Source: Acholeplasmataceae bacterium UBA6235
GTDB taxonomy: Bacteria > Bacillota_I > Bacilli_A > Acholeplasmatales > UBA5453
Assembly: GCA_002441525.1 (NCBI GenBank)
Contig: DJWH01000064.1
Span: 1 to 8,501, forward strand
Length of the DNA stretch: 8,501 bases
Direction: 5' to 3'
Below are positions 1-7,501 of the stretch, in pieces (within the stretch, counting starts at the first letter, position 1; each line of letters opens with the position of its first letter). The notes beneath the pieces are model-generated. The model was not told where the DNA came from. It saw only the letters and a program-made list of their open reading frames with translations, and did not search any database. The position numbers and the translations under genes were made by a program.

Positions 1-5
1 ACTAT

Positions 6-35
6 ATTATAACATTATTTATGGGCATTTGTATA
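6..35 (-). promoter_or_regulatory. Possible extended -10 promoter reading leftward out of the window
   Basis: On the minus strand TATAAT (11-6) is preceded by TG and one base (TGTTATAAT), an extended -10 element. A weak -35-like TATACA (35-30, 4 of 6 matches to TTGACA) lies 18 bp upstream. It would drive a gene beyond the left edge on the same strand as the toxin-antitoxin locus. AT-rich DNA produces such boxes by chance, so confidence is modest. Confidence 0.35.
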
Positions 36-59
36 CATAAATAGAAAGCAATATACGAA

Positions 60-305
60 TCAATTCATCCCACTACCTAAAGAGGAAGGGGAATTCTTGA
101 TATGGGTGTTAAAATGGACTGTTTGTCGATATTGCTTTCCTGCTTCAATCAGTAAAGCATTGTCTAGTTCATAATCAAATACAGGTTCATTTGTGGTCAA
201 ATCAAATCTTCGATTACCTTTTACAACAATATTCTTATCATTAATTTTAAAAGTCATTGTTATTTCTTTGATATATGTATTTTTATTATCTTTAATGTTG
301 ATCAT
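60..305 (-). CDS. MqsA-like antitoxin, short form without zinc finger, probably C-terminally truncated
   Basis: This 81-residue protein resembles the central part of MqsA/YgiT-type antitoxins, which bind and neutralise MqsR-family toxins and repress their own operon. The run EPVFDYELDNALL followed by an aromatic-Arg (QYR) at about residues 40-60 matches the conserved segment after the zinc finger, and KEITMTFKINDKNIVVKG parallels the strand region before it. None of the four zinc-binding cysteines is present. The chain ends at TGA (62-60), before any complete helix-turn-helix, whereas E. coli MqsA is about 131 residues and carries a C-terminal HTH. It begins 8 bp after the toxin-like frame, the normal toxin-first mqsRA order. 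The AAAGG before the first ATG directly abuts it, which is too close for a good ribosome binding site. Translational coupling, or a start at Met17 (position 257), is therefore possible. The tail after residue 61 is unlike the family, so it may be a decayed gene. Confidence 0.55.
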   Translation of the reverse strand: MINIKDNKNTYIKEITMTFKINDKNIVVKGNRRFDLTTNEPVFDYELDNALLIEAGKQYRQTVHFNTHIKNSPSSLGSGMN

Positions 306-313
306 CCTTTATA

Positions 314-631
314 TTACTTTTTGTGAAATGATATACATACCAATATCTCTTCGTCATACATAACCTCGATTTTTAATTTTATGTATGTTTCATGACCATT
401 AACTTTTTTCATGAAAATGTAAGCTTCTTGTCCCCCATCATATGAAGGTTTATAGTCCACAATCTGTTGAAATTTGGTTAGATCAAGGATATGTTTTCAA
501 ATCTCATCGATGTTCAAAATACCAATCAGTGCGAGTCCTTGAACAAAATCAGCTCTTCCAGTAACACTTCTTTTGTTTTGGGTTATTAGTTTTTTGGCTT
601 TGCTTAGAAATGTTACTGTCTCATCTGGCAT
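314..631 (-). pseudogene. mqsR: MqsR-family toxin (mRNA interferase) interrupted by an in-frame TGA at codon 45
   Basis: Translating the minus strand from ATG 631 gives MPDETVTFLSKAKKLITQ and onward to TAA at 316-314, 105 codons in all, with a single internal TGA at 499-497. The frame reads collinearly with MqsR, a RelE-fold ribosome-independent endoribonuclease of about 98 residues. An N-terminal helix resembles the E. coli LSQVKKLV segment. A second helix, ALIGILNIDEI, is cut by the stop and followed by KHILDLT. The C-terminal strands, NGHETYIKLKIEV and ILVCISFHKK, resemble VYLKITV and LIVSFKEK of MqsR. Family resemblance continues on both sides of the TGA with no frame change, so this is a nonsense codon in an otherwise intact gene, not a frameshift. 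The giant lipoprotein uses only TGG for Trp, so TGA should stop here and leave a 44-residue peptide. A sequencing error or recoding cannot be excluded. The antitoxin-like gene follows 8 bp downstream. Confidence 0.7.
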
Positions 632-638
632 ATGGTAT

Positions 639-644
639 CCTCCT
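639..644 (-). promoter_or_regulatory. Ribosome binding site of the MqsR-like frame
   Basis: A perfect AGGAGG lies 7 nt before ATG 631. This consensus-strength site fixes the toxin start even though the frame is broken 44 codons later, and it suggests the gene was recently functional. Confidence 0.8.
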
Positions 645-651
645 TTACCTC

Positions 652-692
652 ATTATAGTTCAAATTATATGATTATTTAACATATTTGTTAC
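652..692 (-). promoter_or_regulatory. Promoter region of the toxin-antitoxin locus
   Basis: Two overlapping options are visible on the minus strand. One is TATAAT (669-664) with GTAACA (692-687, 4 of 6 matches to the -35 consensus) at 17-bp spacing. The other is a second TATAAT (657-652) close to the ribosome binding site. The first has the better -35; the second would give a leader of only about 15 nt. The region lies between the terminator of the giant gene and the toxin-like start, so the locus is transcribed separately. Confidence 0.55.
661..688. repeat. Imperfect inverted repeat overlapping the toxin-antitoxin promoter, candidate operator
   Basis: The arms CAAATTATATG (661-671) and CATATTTG (681-688) are complementary apart from a 3-base insertion in the left arm, with a 5-bp perfect core ATATG/CATAT around a 9-nt spacer. 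It covers one -10 box and part of the spacer. Toxin-antitoxin operons are normally autorepressed at such sites. The E. coli MqsA palindrome (AACCT-N-AGGTT) is not seen here. The DNA is very AT-rich, so chance is a real alternative. Confidence 0.3.
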
Positions 693-702
693 ATTTTAAT
701 TG

Positions 703-733
703 ACAAAAATATAGGGTGACCAACTGGCCACCC
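703..733 (-). terminator. Intrinsic terminator of the giant lipoprotein gene
   Basis: Read on the minus strand, GGGTGGCC (733-726), loop AGTT, and GGTCACCC (721-714) form an 8-bp stem with one G-U pair. It is followed by TATATTTTTGT. The hairpin sits 17 nt after the TAA stop of the giant gene. On the plus strand the stem has an A-C mismatch and no U-tract, so it acts in the minus direction only. Confidence 0.85.
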
Positions 734-750
734 CAAATTCAATTATTAAC

Positions 751-3700
751 TTATGAAATCACTGTACTGTTGATGACACAAACCTTCCAATCAAACAAAT
801 CATAGATATAAGTAAATCCAATCAAGTAGCCTTCAACCGTAATTGTTTGACCGACTCTTGGACCCATGAGTGCGTTGAATGCGTCATAATCTTGACCAAA
901 CATGTAAATGGTATAGGTTGTACCATAGGTATCATCAATACGTAAATCATAAGATGGGTACCACTGATTACCCGTAAATACCACTGTACCTGTTAAGGTG
1001 ACTGGTTTGGTGAATTGGTCTGGGTCAAGATAGTTAATGGCTAGAATATCTGCCATATCCATGTGCGTATAAATGCTTGTTACTGCGTTATCGGATGAAA
1101 TGACTTTTATATCATATATGTCATCGATCACAGGAATATAGTCTTCATAATCATATAGATTTCTATTGCCAAGAAATCTGACTAAATCGCCAACTTCAAG
1201 GGTAGGTAATGTGATATTACTGCTCATTTCAACATAGATTCTACCGCTTTCATCTTTAATTAACATGAATGTTTCAGGGTCAATCGCTTCAATCACACCT
1301 TCAATAACATACATATCCCCAGTAATGCCGTTTAAGACTTCATGAATAGAGCTTAATGGTCTAGGTTTAACAACAATATCAAAGGTGAATGTGGCTGTAT
1401 CATAGGTTTCAGTCATCATGTTATAAATCGACATCGTGGTTGTTATGTTGATGGTGGTTTCTACTTCTACCATCTGAGTGAAATAGCGGTAATTATCCAA
1501 ATAAACACCTAAATCTGTTGGGTTGGTTTTTTCGTAAGATAGCTGTATCCCGTGGATTTGATCATAATCTGGTAAGTTTAAATAAACCCCACCATCAAAT
1601 GATTTTCCATCAAAATTGGCTTTAATCTTTTCACTGACAATATCAAATCTTTCACTTAATGTCCACTCAGGTAAAACGACATCATTTTCATCCCCTAAGA
1701 AATCCATCAATACTTGGTCATATAGAGTCGTGATGTTTGGATAGAATAACGAAATATATATGTAATCACCTAAATAGGCATGTAAGAATGTTTGACTAAC
1801 TTCGCCGCCACCCATCTTATATTCATGTTCATCTTCTAAATGGTGTCTGATATAAATGGTTTGACCTAGATCATTGGTCAATGTAAAGTAATTCAAGTAT
1901 CGATCATAACCCAATTTACCAAATACACTAATGGCTTTTGTTCTAATGTCTTCGACAGATAAATCGATTTGATAAATCTCTTCAATCGATTTAGTGGTGG
2001 TTTGATAGATGGGTTCACTTGAATCAAAATAAGGTAACGATGTCACGTTATAAGAATAGTTTGTGACACCATCGATGGTAGATTTCTTACCATGGATAAT
2101 TACAAGTGCGCCTTCATCTTGATAGCCACCCAAGTAGCCATTATAATAATAAATTTGTCCTTCAATTTCATAATAAGAGAAATCAAAGCTTTCATAGATG
2201 ACGGTTGCGAGTAAGGTGATTTCATCAAATGGCACCGTTTCATCGAATAAGTCTTCGAAGTTGTTTGGTATCATACCAAGAACTTTAATCGTGAAGATTC
2301 TAATCACTTCTTCATACTCGTAAGTGACCATGAGTTGAATGTCGATATAAGTGTCAAAATAAGCCCCTAAGACAAGGAAATAAGTGCCACGATCTTCTAG
2401 AATAAATTCATCGTTTAAAATCGTATAGCTAATTACTGCTTCCGGTAAAACGGCCGTCGAAGTGGTTAAGTAGATGTAGTCACCTGGGTAATACGGTTCA
2501 TCATAGCGGGCATTAATCAAATTATCAGCAAGTTTATTCACGATTTCTTCATATGACCCACCAGCTAAATTGATATTAGATTCATCTAAACTATATGGAT
2601 ACATATTGACTAATATCGCGATTTGATCATCATTATAGGTTGTTCTACCTAACATAAAGCCTTTGATTCTTACATTAAATCCAATGAATGGTTCTAGGCT
2701 ATATTCTGTATCGTATAACGATTGAATACGAATCGAGATGCCATTTCTTGTAATTTGATAGTATTCATAGTTGACGCGTTCTAGAATACCTTCAACCTCA
2801 ACTGGTTCACCTAAGAAATCATCAAATCCTTGGCTGAAAGCGTAAAGTATTTCAATTGGAATGGATGAGAATTCTTGGAAACCAACTTCAGCGTAACTAT
2901 ATGAAATCTGAGTTATTTCAAATACATAACGTCCATCTTTTTCAGTCATAATGCCTGTGAGTGTTGTTTCATAGCCAATGTAGGAATTACCATAAATATA
3001 GTAATTAGCTGGGTATTTGACAATTAGACAGCCGGTATCATCACAAAGCAATGAAGCGTAATCGTTCATATTAAGTTTGAAGTGGGTTTTGAGGATACCT
3101 GTTACTTTAATTTCTTGATTGAATACTTGTTTTGCTTCATCAATCGAAAGGATATCGACTGACACTGTACCCGCGATGATTAAAACAGATATCGTATGTG
3201 TATATTCTGTTTCATCAACAGTAAATGTGGCCACCACAGTTACTACAGTATCTTCGATCACTGCAGGCACAAAGTTGAACAAGAAATCGATATATGCTTC
3301 ATCACCAGAGGCCATAGCGTAAGTAATGGTAATACCTTCAGGGTTTGGCATACTTGATAAGTTTTGGTTAGACTTAATTGGATCACCCCATAGTAGATCA
3401 ATCCAAGATTTAACCATATCCACTTTTTCTTGGTGAGTATACGTGACTTCTTCAGTGCTTTCTTCATTGCCTAAGAATAAATACTCAAATTCATAACCGT
3501 CGTGTCCTGTAATCACGAGTGCGATAGAAACATACGTATTTAAATGTGGGATGAGTTTATTTTGACTATATTCATCGACTGCATAGAATGTTATCCTATC
3601 TGGTCCGAAGGCTAGATAATATTCATCACCTGAAGCGGTTAAGTACCCTGTAAGTTCAATGTATTGGTGATACGCTTCAGGGGTATAGCTGTCCCAAGAT

Positions 3701-6700
3701 TTAAGGAGTGTCCAAGTGATTGGTCTTAAATCCATCATGGTGGTTAAGTCTCTTCCGATTTGATAAACCACAAGTGGGATGTCATGGTCATCTCTCCAAT
3801 CATAATATAGCGTTGTATTGATATATTCTGGGTAAGCTTTTGAAACATGACCTCTTACAACGATGTGATCACCGATATACATTGGTAAATCGTTACCTTC
3901 AATCATTAAGATACCTGTTTCATCTTGAAGATACGCGAACCAAGGATTACGGTAAACAACAACGCCTTCGACATACATCGTTTCAAAAGTATTGTCCATC
4001 TTAAATTCAGCGACAGTCGATAATGCTGGACTGATTAATGTGGTATTGAAGGTGAATGTTGAAGATACTTCATGAATTGTAATGGTCATTTCAATTTGGA
4101 TCACTTGATCGGTATACGCAAACTTAAAGTATTCATGATTGACATCATAATAGTCACCACCTTGAATAAATTGATAGGTAATATGACCGCCTAAAATCTC
4201 ATGATAAGGCATCAGTTTGAAGGTTTCAAATGCTTTAAATTGCTTATTCGCATAGTTGTTTGAGAATACCGTATAAATCATTTGAACTCTTTCTTGATCA
4301 CTGTATTGTGGGATACAGAGTTCACTTCTTTCACCCACATAAAGGAGGATAAGTTTTCCATCTTCAAAGGCTAAATAGCCTCTTAAAATGACTTCAAGAC
4401 CTTTATAACCGAAGAGGTTTTCAAATGCAGCATAGCTGACTGGTCTGACTGAAATTTGAGTGGTTTCAGTAGAAATTGAAAAAGTTCCGTGGAACTCAAT
4501 ATCACCAGTATTGAGTAAGAATCCTCTGACTTCAACGAACTGTCCATACAAAGATTCATCCGTAGGAACCAATAAATCGATGTTTTTAACTTGTGCTGGA
4601 TCTAATTCATTATTTTCAGATAATATATTTAAATACTCCTCATCTTCATAAGAAGCCATATTTAAGCCATTATATAGATATTTATGAACTTTCACTTGAA
4701 TCATGTCACCATAATTCGCGTTTAAGTTACCTGTGATATAAAGGTAATTTTCACCATCATAAAGGATAAAGATGGCTTCATCTCTTTCAGCTAAGGTGAC
4801 TAACCCTTGGACAACGCCCACTTCATTTAAACCAGATAAGTACGCTTCTATCGAAAGTGGGTCGTGTGGGTTTATGGTGATTTCTTTTATGTAAGTATCG
4901 GTTTCAAAATCGATATGAATCGTCGCTTCAAGGTCGATTGTTTGAATCAATTCGACGGTGATTAACTTTTTCAGATTCGCGATATAAAATGTGTCAAGAC
5001 TTGGTGTATTGGCATATTCGATATAGGCAAATCCAAATGGATCGTTATGGATTAATTCAAATGAATCACCTGAGTAGAAATCTCTTAGATAATAACTGTC
5101 CAAATATGTCTTTACATAGTTAAACATTTCAGTAATTGATAACTCAGTCACTTCGATGGTCATCACACGAATCACCCAACCGCTACTTGAATGATGTAAT
5201 AGACCAGAGATGGATACAAGACCGGTAAATTCATTTTCATACATAAAATAGTGGTAGTTTATGTCGAGTGGGATGGATGTATAGGTGGTAGTATCCACTA
5301 CCGCTGGGTAGTTTATATAAGATAAAATACCGGTAGTTTTAACCCAGATACCTTCGGATTCGATTGGTAAATCATGGATTTCATCGATGGTATGGTCAAT
5401 CTTGCTTGTATAGGTATGCACTTTTGAACTAGGTGTGATATTTTCAACCATAGAAAGTGATTTAACACCATCTGCCATCACGATGATCGCATCAAATACG
5501 TAGGCTAGTCCTTCAAACACTGCTTCTTGATCGTAATAAACGTACATATTTGCAGAGCCATCAGTCACATAGAACCCATACGCTGGGTATGACGCAAGCA
5601 TCAATACGCTAGCATCCACTTTCACTTGTGTATAAGGATCTAAGGTTAAAATCATCGATAGCGGTAAATCGTCGTCCATCGATGCCCATTTGGCGTATAG
5701 CGTAAGGCCATTTAGCGGCATTATAGTGAATGTATAGGCTTCTACTAGATTACTATCCATAAACCAACCTAAGAAAATATAATCCGTCTTGGTTGGATTA
5801 CTTGGACTCGATATGTCGCTTAAATATGGGGCTTCTAGTGGGTTAACCACTGACCCACCATTACTTTCAAAAGTGATCGTATACGTTTCTGGTACCCACT
5901 TCGCATAAAGGGTAATATTGCCCAAAGGCATAACCCAATTGCTAAATGCGGTATCAAAAGCCGTTGTAGTATACCAACCACTAAAGCTATAACCTATCTT
6001 GGTTGGATTGGCTGGAGCATCAATACTGGTGTTATATGGGGCAACAATACCATCCACCATACTACCACCTTGACTATCAAAATATAAAGTCATCGATTCG
6101 CCTGTCCACTTCGCATAAAGTGTTATATCTTGTGCAGGCATATTCGTAAAGACATAAGGGGCTGTTAATGCTTCATCACTAAACCAACCATTAAACACAT
6201 ACCCAGTTCTCACTGGGTCGGTAGGTTCACCAATAGGACTAGTGAATTTCGCCGTGATGGAATCGATGGAAATGGATGCGTTAGACACAAAGCTGATGGT
6301 AAATGATAAGCGGTCATAGTATCTTCTTAGCACCAAAGAACCATCCGCTAAAGTGGTACCTGTGATGACTCGATTGACATGGGTTAGATTTTCAGCAAAC
6401 CCAGCCAAATCTAACAAGCTTGCATTTGTAAGCGACTCCGTGAGCGCTTCATGGGTGATGGTTTGATGTAACTGGAATACGCCATTTAAATCTTCTGTAT
6501 AAATTTCCGTTTGAACAGTTACCATCACAGGTGACCATTTGGCTTCTAACGTGAATGCTTCTGTGACTGGTAAAGTAAATAGATAAGTTGCAGAACCACC
6601 TTGTTTGACCCAACCATCAAATTGATATCCCAATTTGGTTGGTGGGATTGGTAATGATAAGGTAGTATCTTCATAAACCGTTTGACTAGGTACAGCAGAA

Positions 6701-7419
6701 CCGCCCTTAGAATCAAACGTGATGGTGTATAAAGAAATCGCTTCCCATAGCGCTTTAACGGTCATGTTTTCAGCACCCATTTGAGTGATTTCAGTATCGT
6801 ACCCTAAGAATGTGAATCCAGTTCTAGTCAGGCTTGGTAATACTACTTCTGCTTGATATTTTATAACCAAATCCGAAACCGAATTCCCACCATCTTCATC
6901 AATGGTGATGGTGTATGTGTTTCTTTGATAATACGCTTTTAAGACTAAAACCCCAGTAGTAGGTATACTACCAGAGGATAGGGCTTCATCATGTGTGCTT
7001 TGATAGGTAAATCCTGTGTATGTCTTAGCGACTAAGTTCACAGTTTGTCCAACAGCCGCGTTTAAGGTTTCGGTTTCAATCTTTTCATACTCGCCTGCTA
7101 TCAGTGTTTCTAAGTAGTGTTCGACCGTATAGGTTGTTTCATTCGCAACCCATTTGGCATAAATGGTAAATACCCAAGTGTCTCGATCTACGAGTGGATC
7201 AAATGCTTGAGTCAATGTTTCATCTGTATACCAACCACTAAAGGTGTAACCAACTTTGGTGGTTGTCGGCATACCATCTCTAAGTTGTGTGATCGAGGTA
7301 ACCGTTTCAATCGGCGTCCCACCATTGGTTTGGAAAGTGACTTCGACTTTTTGATTGGGTTTACAACCTGATAACACGAAAAAAATCATCAATAAAACGA
7401 GATACAATGATTTTCTCAC
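751..7419 (-). CDS. Giant multidomain surface lipoprotein with InlB B-repeats, OB-like and Ig-like modules
   Basis: A 2222-residue secreted lipoprotein. Residues 1-18 form a lipoprotein signal peptide (MRKSLYLVLLMIFFVLSG) and the lipobox LSGC gives a lipidated Cys19, so the mature protein should be anchored in the outer leaflet of the cell membrane. Residues 25-578 hold seven InlB/Listeria-Bacteroides B-repeats (strand, NGG or similar, GYxFxGW, YAKW) and two MucBP-like units. Residues 590-2222 alternate OB-like strands (pattern V-x-G-x-V, then F-x-L-x-D-x-x-G) with Ig-like segments resembling atrophied bacterial Ig domains (helical E-x-x-x-V start, then LP-x-x-x-x-x-I-x-Y). I see no catalytic domain, LPXTG motif or C-terminal membrane anchor. 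B-repeat and Ig units usually act as adhesive stalks. OB folds bind nucleic acid or sugar, but a role here is inference. The start is GTG at 7419 with AAGAAGG 7 nt upstream, immediately before the signal peptide. All Trp codons are TGG. The gene has its own promoter and terminator and looks monocistronic. Confidence 0.9.
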   Translation of the reverse strand: MRKSLYLVLLMIFFVLSGCKPNQKVEVTFQTNGGTPIETVTSITQLRDGMPTTTKVGYTFSGWYTDETLTQAFDPLVDRDTWVFTIYAKWVANETTYTVEHYLETLIAGEYEKIETETLNAAVGQTVNLVAKTYTGFTYQSTHDEALSSGSIPTTGVLVLKAYYQRNTYTITIDEDGGNSVSDLVIKYQAEVVLPSLTRTGFTFLGYDTEITQMGAENMTVKALWEAISLYTITFDSKGGSAVPSQTVYEDTTLSLPIPPTKLGYQFDGWVKQGGSATYLFTLPVTEAFTLEAKWSPVMVTVQTEIYTEDLNGVFQLHQTITHEALTESLTNASLLDLAGFAENLTHVNRVITGTTLADGSLVLRRYYDRLSFTISFVSNASISIDSITAKFTSPIGEPTDPVRTGYVFNGWFSDEALTAPYVFTNMPAQDITLYAKWTGESMTLYFDSQGGSMVDGIVAPYNTSIDAPANPTKIGYSFSGWYTTTAFDTAFSNWVMPLGNITLYAKWVPETYTITFESNGGSVVNPLEAPYLSDISSPSNPTKTDYIFLGWFMDSNLVEAYTFTIMPLNGLTLYAKWASMDDDLPLSMILTLDPYTQVKVDASVLMLASYPAYGFYVTDGSANMYVYYDQEAVFEGLAYVFDAIIVMADGVKSLSMVENITPSSKVHTYTSKIDHTIDEIHDLPIESEGIWVKTTGILSYINYPAVVDTTTYTSIPLDINYHYFMYENEFTGLVSISGLLHHSSSGWVIRVMTIEVTELSITEMFNYVKTYLDSYYLRDFYSGDSFELIHNDPFGFAYIEYANTPSLDTFYIANLKKLITVELIQTIDLEATIHIDFETDTYIKEITINPHDPLSIEAYLSGLNEVGVVQGLVTLAERDEAIFILYDGENYLYITGNLNANYGDMIQVKVHKYLYNGLNMASYEDEEYLNILSENNELDPAQVKNIDLLVPTDESLYGQFVEVRGFLLNTGDIEFHGTFSISTETTQISVRPVSYAAFENLFGYKGLEVILRGYLAFEDGKLILLYVGERSELCIPQYSDQERVQMIYTVFSNNYANKQFKAFETFKLMPYHEILGGHITYQFIQGGDYYDVNHEYFKFAYTDQVIQIEMTITIHEVSSTFTFNTTLISPALSTVAEFKMDNTFETMYVEGVVVYRNPWFAYLQDETGILMIEGNDLPMYIGDHIVVRGHVSKAYPEYINTTLYYDWRDDHDIPLVVYQIGRDLTTMMDLRPITWTLLKSWDSYTPEAYHQYIELTGYLTASGDEYYLAFGPDRITFYAVDEYSQNKLIPHLNTYVSIALVITGHDGYEFEYLFLGNEESTEEVTYTHQEKVDMVKSWIDLLWGDPIKSNQNLSSMPNPEGITITYAMASGDEAYIDFLFNFVPAVIEDTVVTVVATFTVDETEYTHTISVLIIAGTVSVDILSIDEAKQVFNQEIKVTGILKTHFKLNMNDYASLLCDDTGCLIVKYPANYYIYGNSYIGYETTLTGIMTEKDGRYVFEITQISYSYAEVGFQEFSSIPIEILYAFSQGFDDFLGEPVEVEGILERVNYEYYQITRNGISIRIQSLYDTEYSLEPFIGFNVRIKGFMLGRTTYNDDQIAILVNMYPYSLDESNINLAGGSYEEIVNKLADNLINARYDEPYYPGDYIYLTTSTAVLPEAVISYTILNDEFILEDRGTYFLVLGAYFDTYIDIQLMVTYEYEEVIRIFTIKVLGMIPNNFEDLFDETVPFDEITLLATVIYESFDFSYYEIEGQIYYYNGYLGGYQDEGALVIIHGKKSTIDGVTNYSYNVTSLPYFDSSEPIYQTTTKSIEEIYQIDLSVEDIRTKAISVFGKLGYDRYLNYFTLTNDLGQTIYIRHHLEDEHEYKMGGGEVSQTFLHAYLGDYIYISLFYPNITTLYDQVLMDFLGDENDVVLPEWTLSERFDIVSEKIKANFDGKSFDGGVYLNLPDYDQIHGIQLSYEKTNPTDLGVYLDNYRYFTQMVEVETTINITTTMSIYNMMTETYDTATFTFDIVVKPRPLSSIHEVLNGITGDMYVIEGVIEAIDPETFMLIKDESGRIYVEMSSNITLPTLEVGDLVRFLGNRNLYDYEDYIPVIDDIYDIKVISSDNAVTSIYTHMDMADILAINYLDPDQFTKPVTLTGTVVFTGNQWYPSYDLRIDDTYGTTYTIYMFGQDYDAFNALMGPRVGQTITVEGYLIGFTYIYDLFDWKVCVINSTVIS
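754..5652 (-). repeat. Coding super-repeat: five [OB-like, OB-like, Ig-like] blocks plus a terminal OB-like pair
   Basis: By eye, blocks start near residues 590, 855, 1133, 1422, 1716 and 2021, spaced about 265-305 residues (roughly 800-915 bp). Ig-like units begin near residues 762, 1040, 1326, 1619 and 1917. Each opens with a short amphipathic helix (for example DQERVQMI, EKVDMVKSWI, YEEIVNKLADNL, SERFDIVSEKI), and the later ones show aBig-like LP and I-x-Y strands. OB-like units carry motifs such as YVEGVVVY with DETGILMI, YVIEGVIEAI with DESGRIYVE, and IKVTGILK with DDTGCLIV. Copies are strongly diverged in sequence, so this is old duplication seen at domain level, not a DNA tandem repeat. 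Boundaries are approximate and the OB assignment is from strand pattern only. Confidence 0.6.
5686..7347 (-). repeat. Coding repeats: seven InlB-type B-repeats with two MucBP-like units
   Basis: B-repeats lie at about residues 25-90, 168-225, 231-295, 372-438, 443-508, 513-578, with the 168-225 and 231-295 copies adjacent; counting the weaker half-conserved copy boundaries I score seven strand-GYxFxGW-AKW modules at most and six clear ones. MucBP-like units lie at about 97-165 (TVEHYLE start, KAYYQR end) and 300-370 (VQTEIYTEDL start, RRYYDR end). Short exact DNA repeats remain: an 18-bp match encoding FSGWYT at 5969-5986 and 7226-7243, and a 15-bp match encoding LYAKW at 5896-5910 and 6106-6120. 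These could support recombination or slippage within the gene. The family is common in surface proteins of Gram-positive bacteria and Mollicutes. Confidence 0.8.
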
Positions 7420-7426
7420 TGGATTG

Positions 7427-7433
7427 CCTTCTT
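7427..7433 (-). promoter_or_regulatory. Ribosome binding site of the giant lipoprotein gene
   Basis: AAGAAGG on the minus strand sits 7 nt before GTG 7419. No ATG in the same frame gives a complete signal peptide, so this site supports the GTG start. Confidence 0.8.
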
Positions 7434-7473
7434 TCTCCCTATTCTATTTTCAAGGAATGGTAAATTCACCCTC

Positions 7474-7501
7474 ATTATATCACTAGCAATGATTTTGACA
7501 A
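7474..7501 (-). promoter_or_regulatory. Strong extended -10 promoter of the giant lipoprotein gene
   Basis: On the minus strand TTGTCA (7501-7496) and TATAAT (7479-7474) are separated by 16 bp, and TG plus one base precedes the -10 box (TGATATAAT). Transcription should begin near 7467, giving a leader of about 48 nt that contains the ribosome binding site. No riboswitch-like structure is visible in that leader. Confidence 0.8.

Noticed and set aside
3119..3322. Plus-strand open frame of 67 codons inside the giant gene
   Set aside because: Antisense shadow of a repeat-containing coding sequence, with no ribosome binding site or recognisable motif.
3258..3467. Minus-strand open frame of 69 codons overlapping the giant gene in another frame
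   Set aside because: Out-of-frame shadow; the main frame here is an intact Ig-like unit.
4460..4651. Plus-strand open frame of 63 codons
   Set aside because: Antisense shadow of the giant gene, low complexity, no start signals.
7117..7371. Plus-strand open frame of 84 codons with several Cys
   Set aside because: Antisense to conserved B-repeat codons and the signal peptide region; the Cys come from reverse-complement of Thr/Ala codons, and there is no ribosome binding site.
7480..7495. Near-palindrome ATCA-TTG-CTAG-TGAT in the spacer of the giant gene's promoter, as an operator
   Set aside because: The two halves are not symmetric around CTAG and only 4-bp ends match, well within chance in AT-rich DNA.
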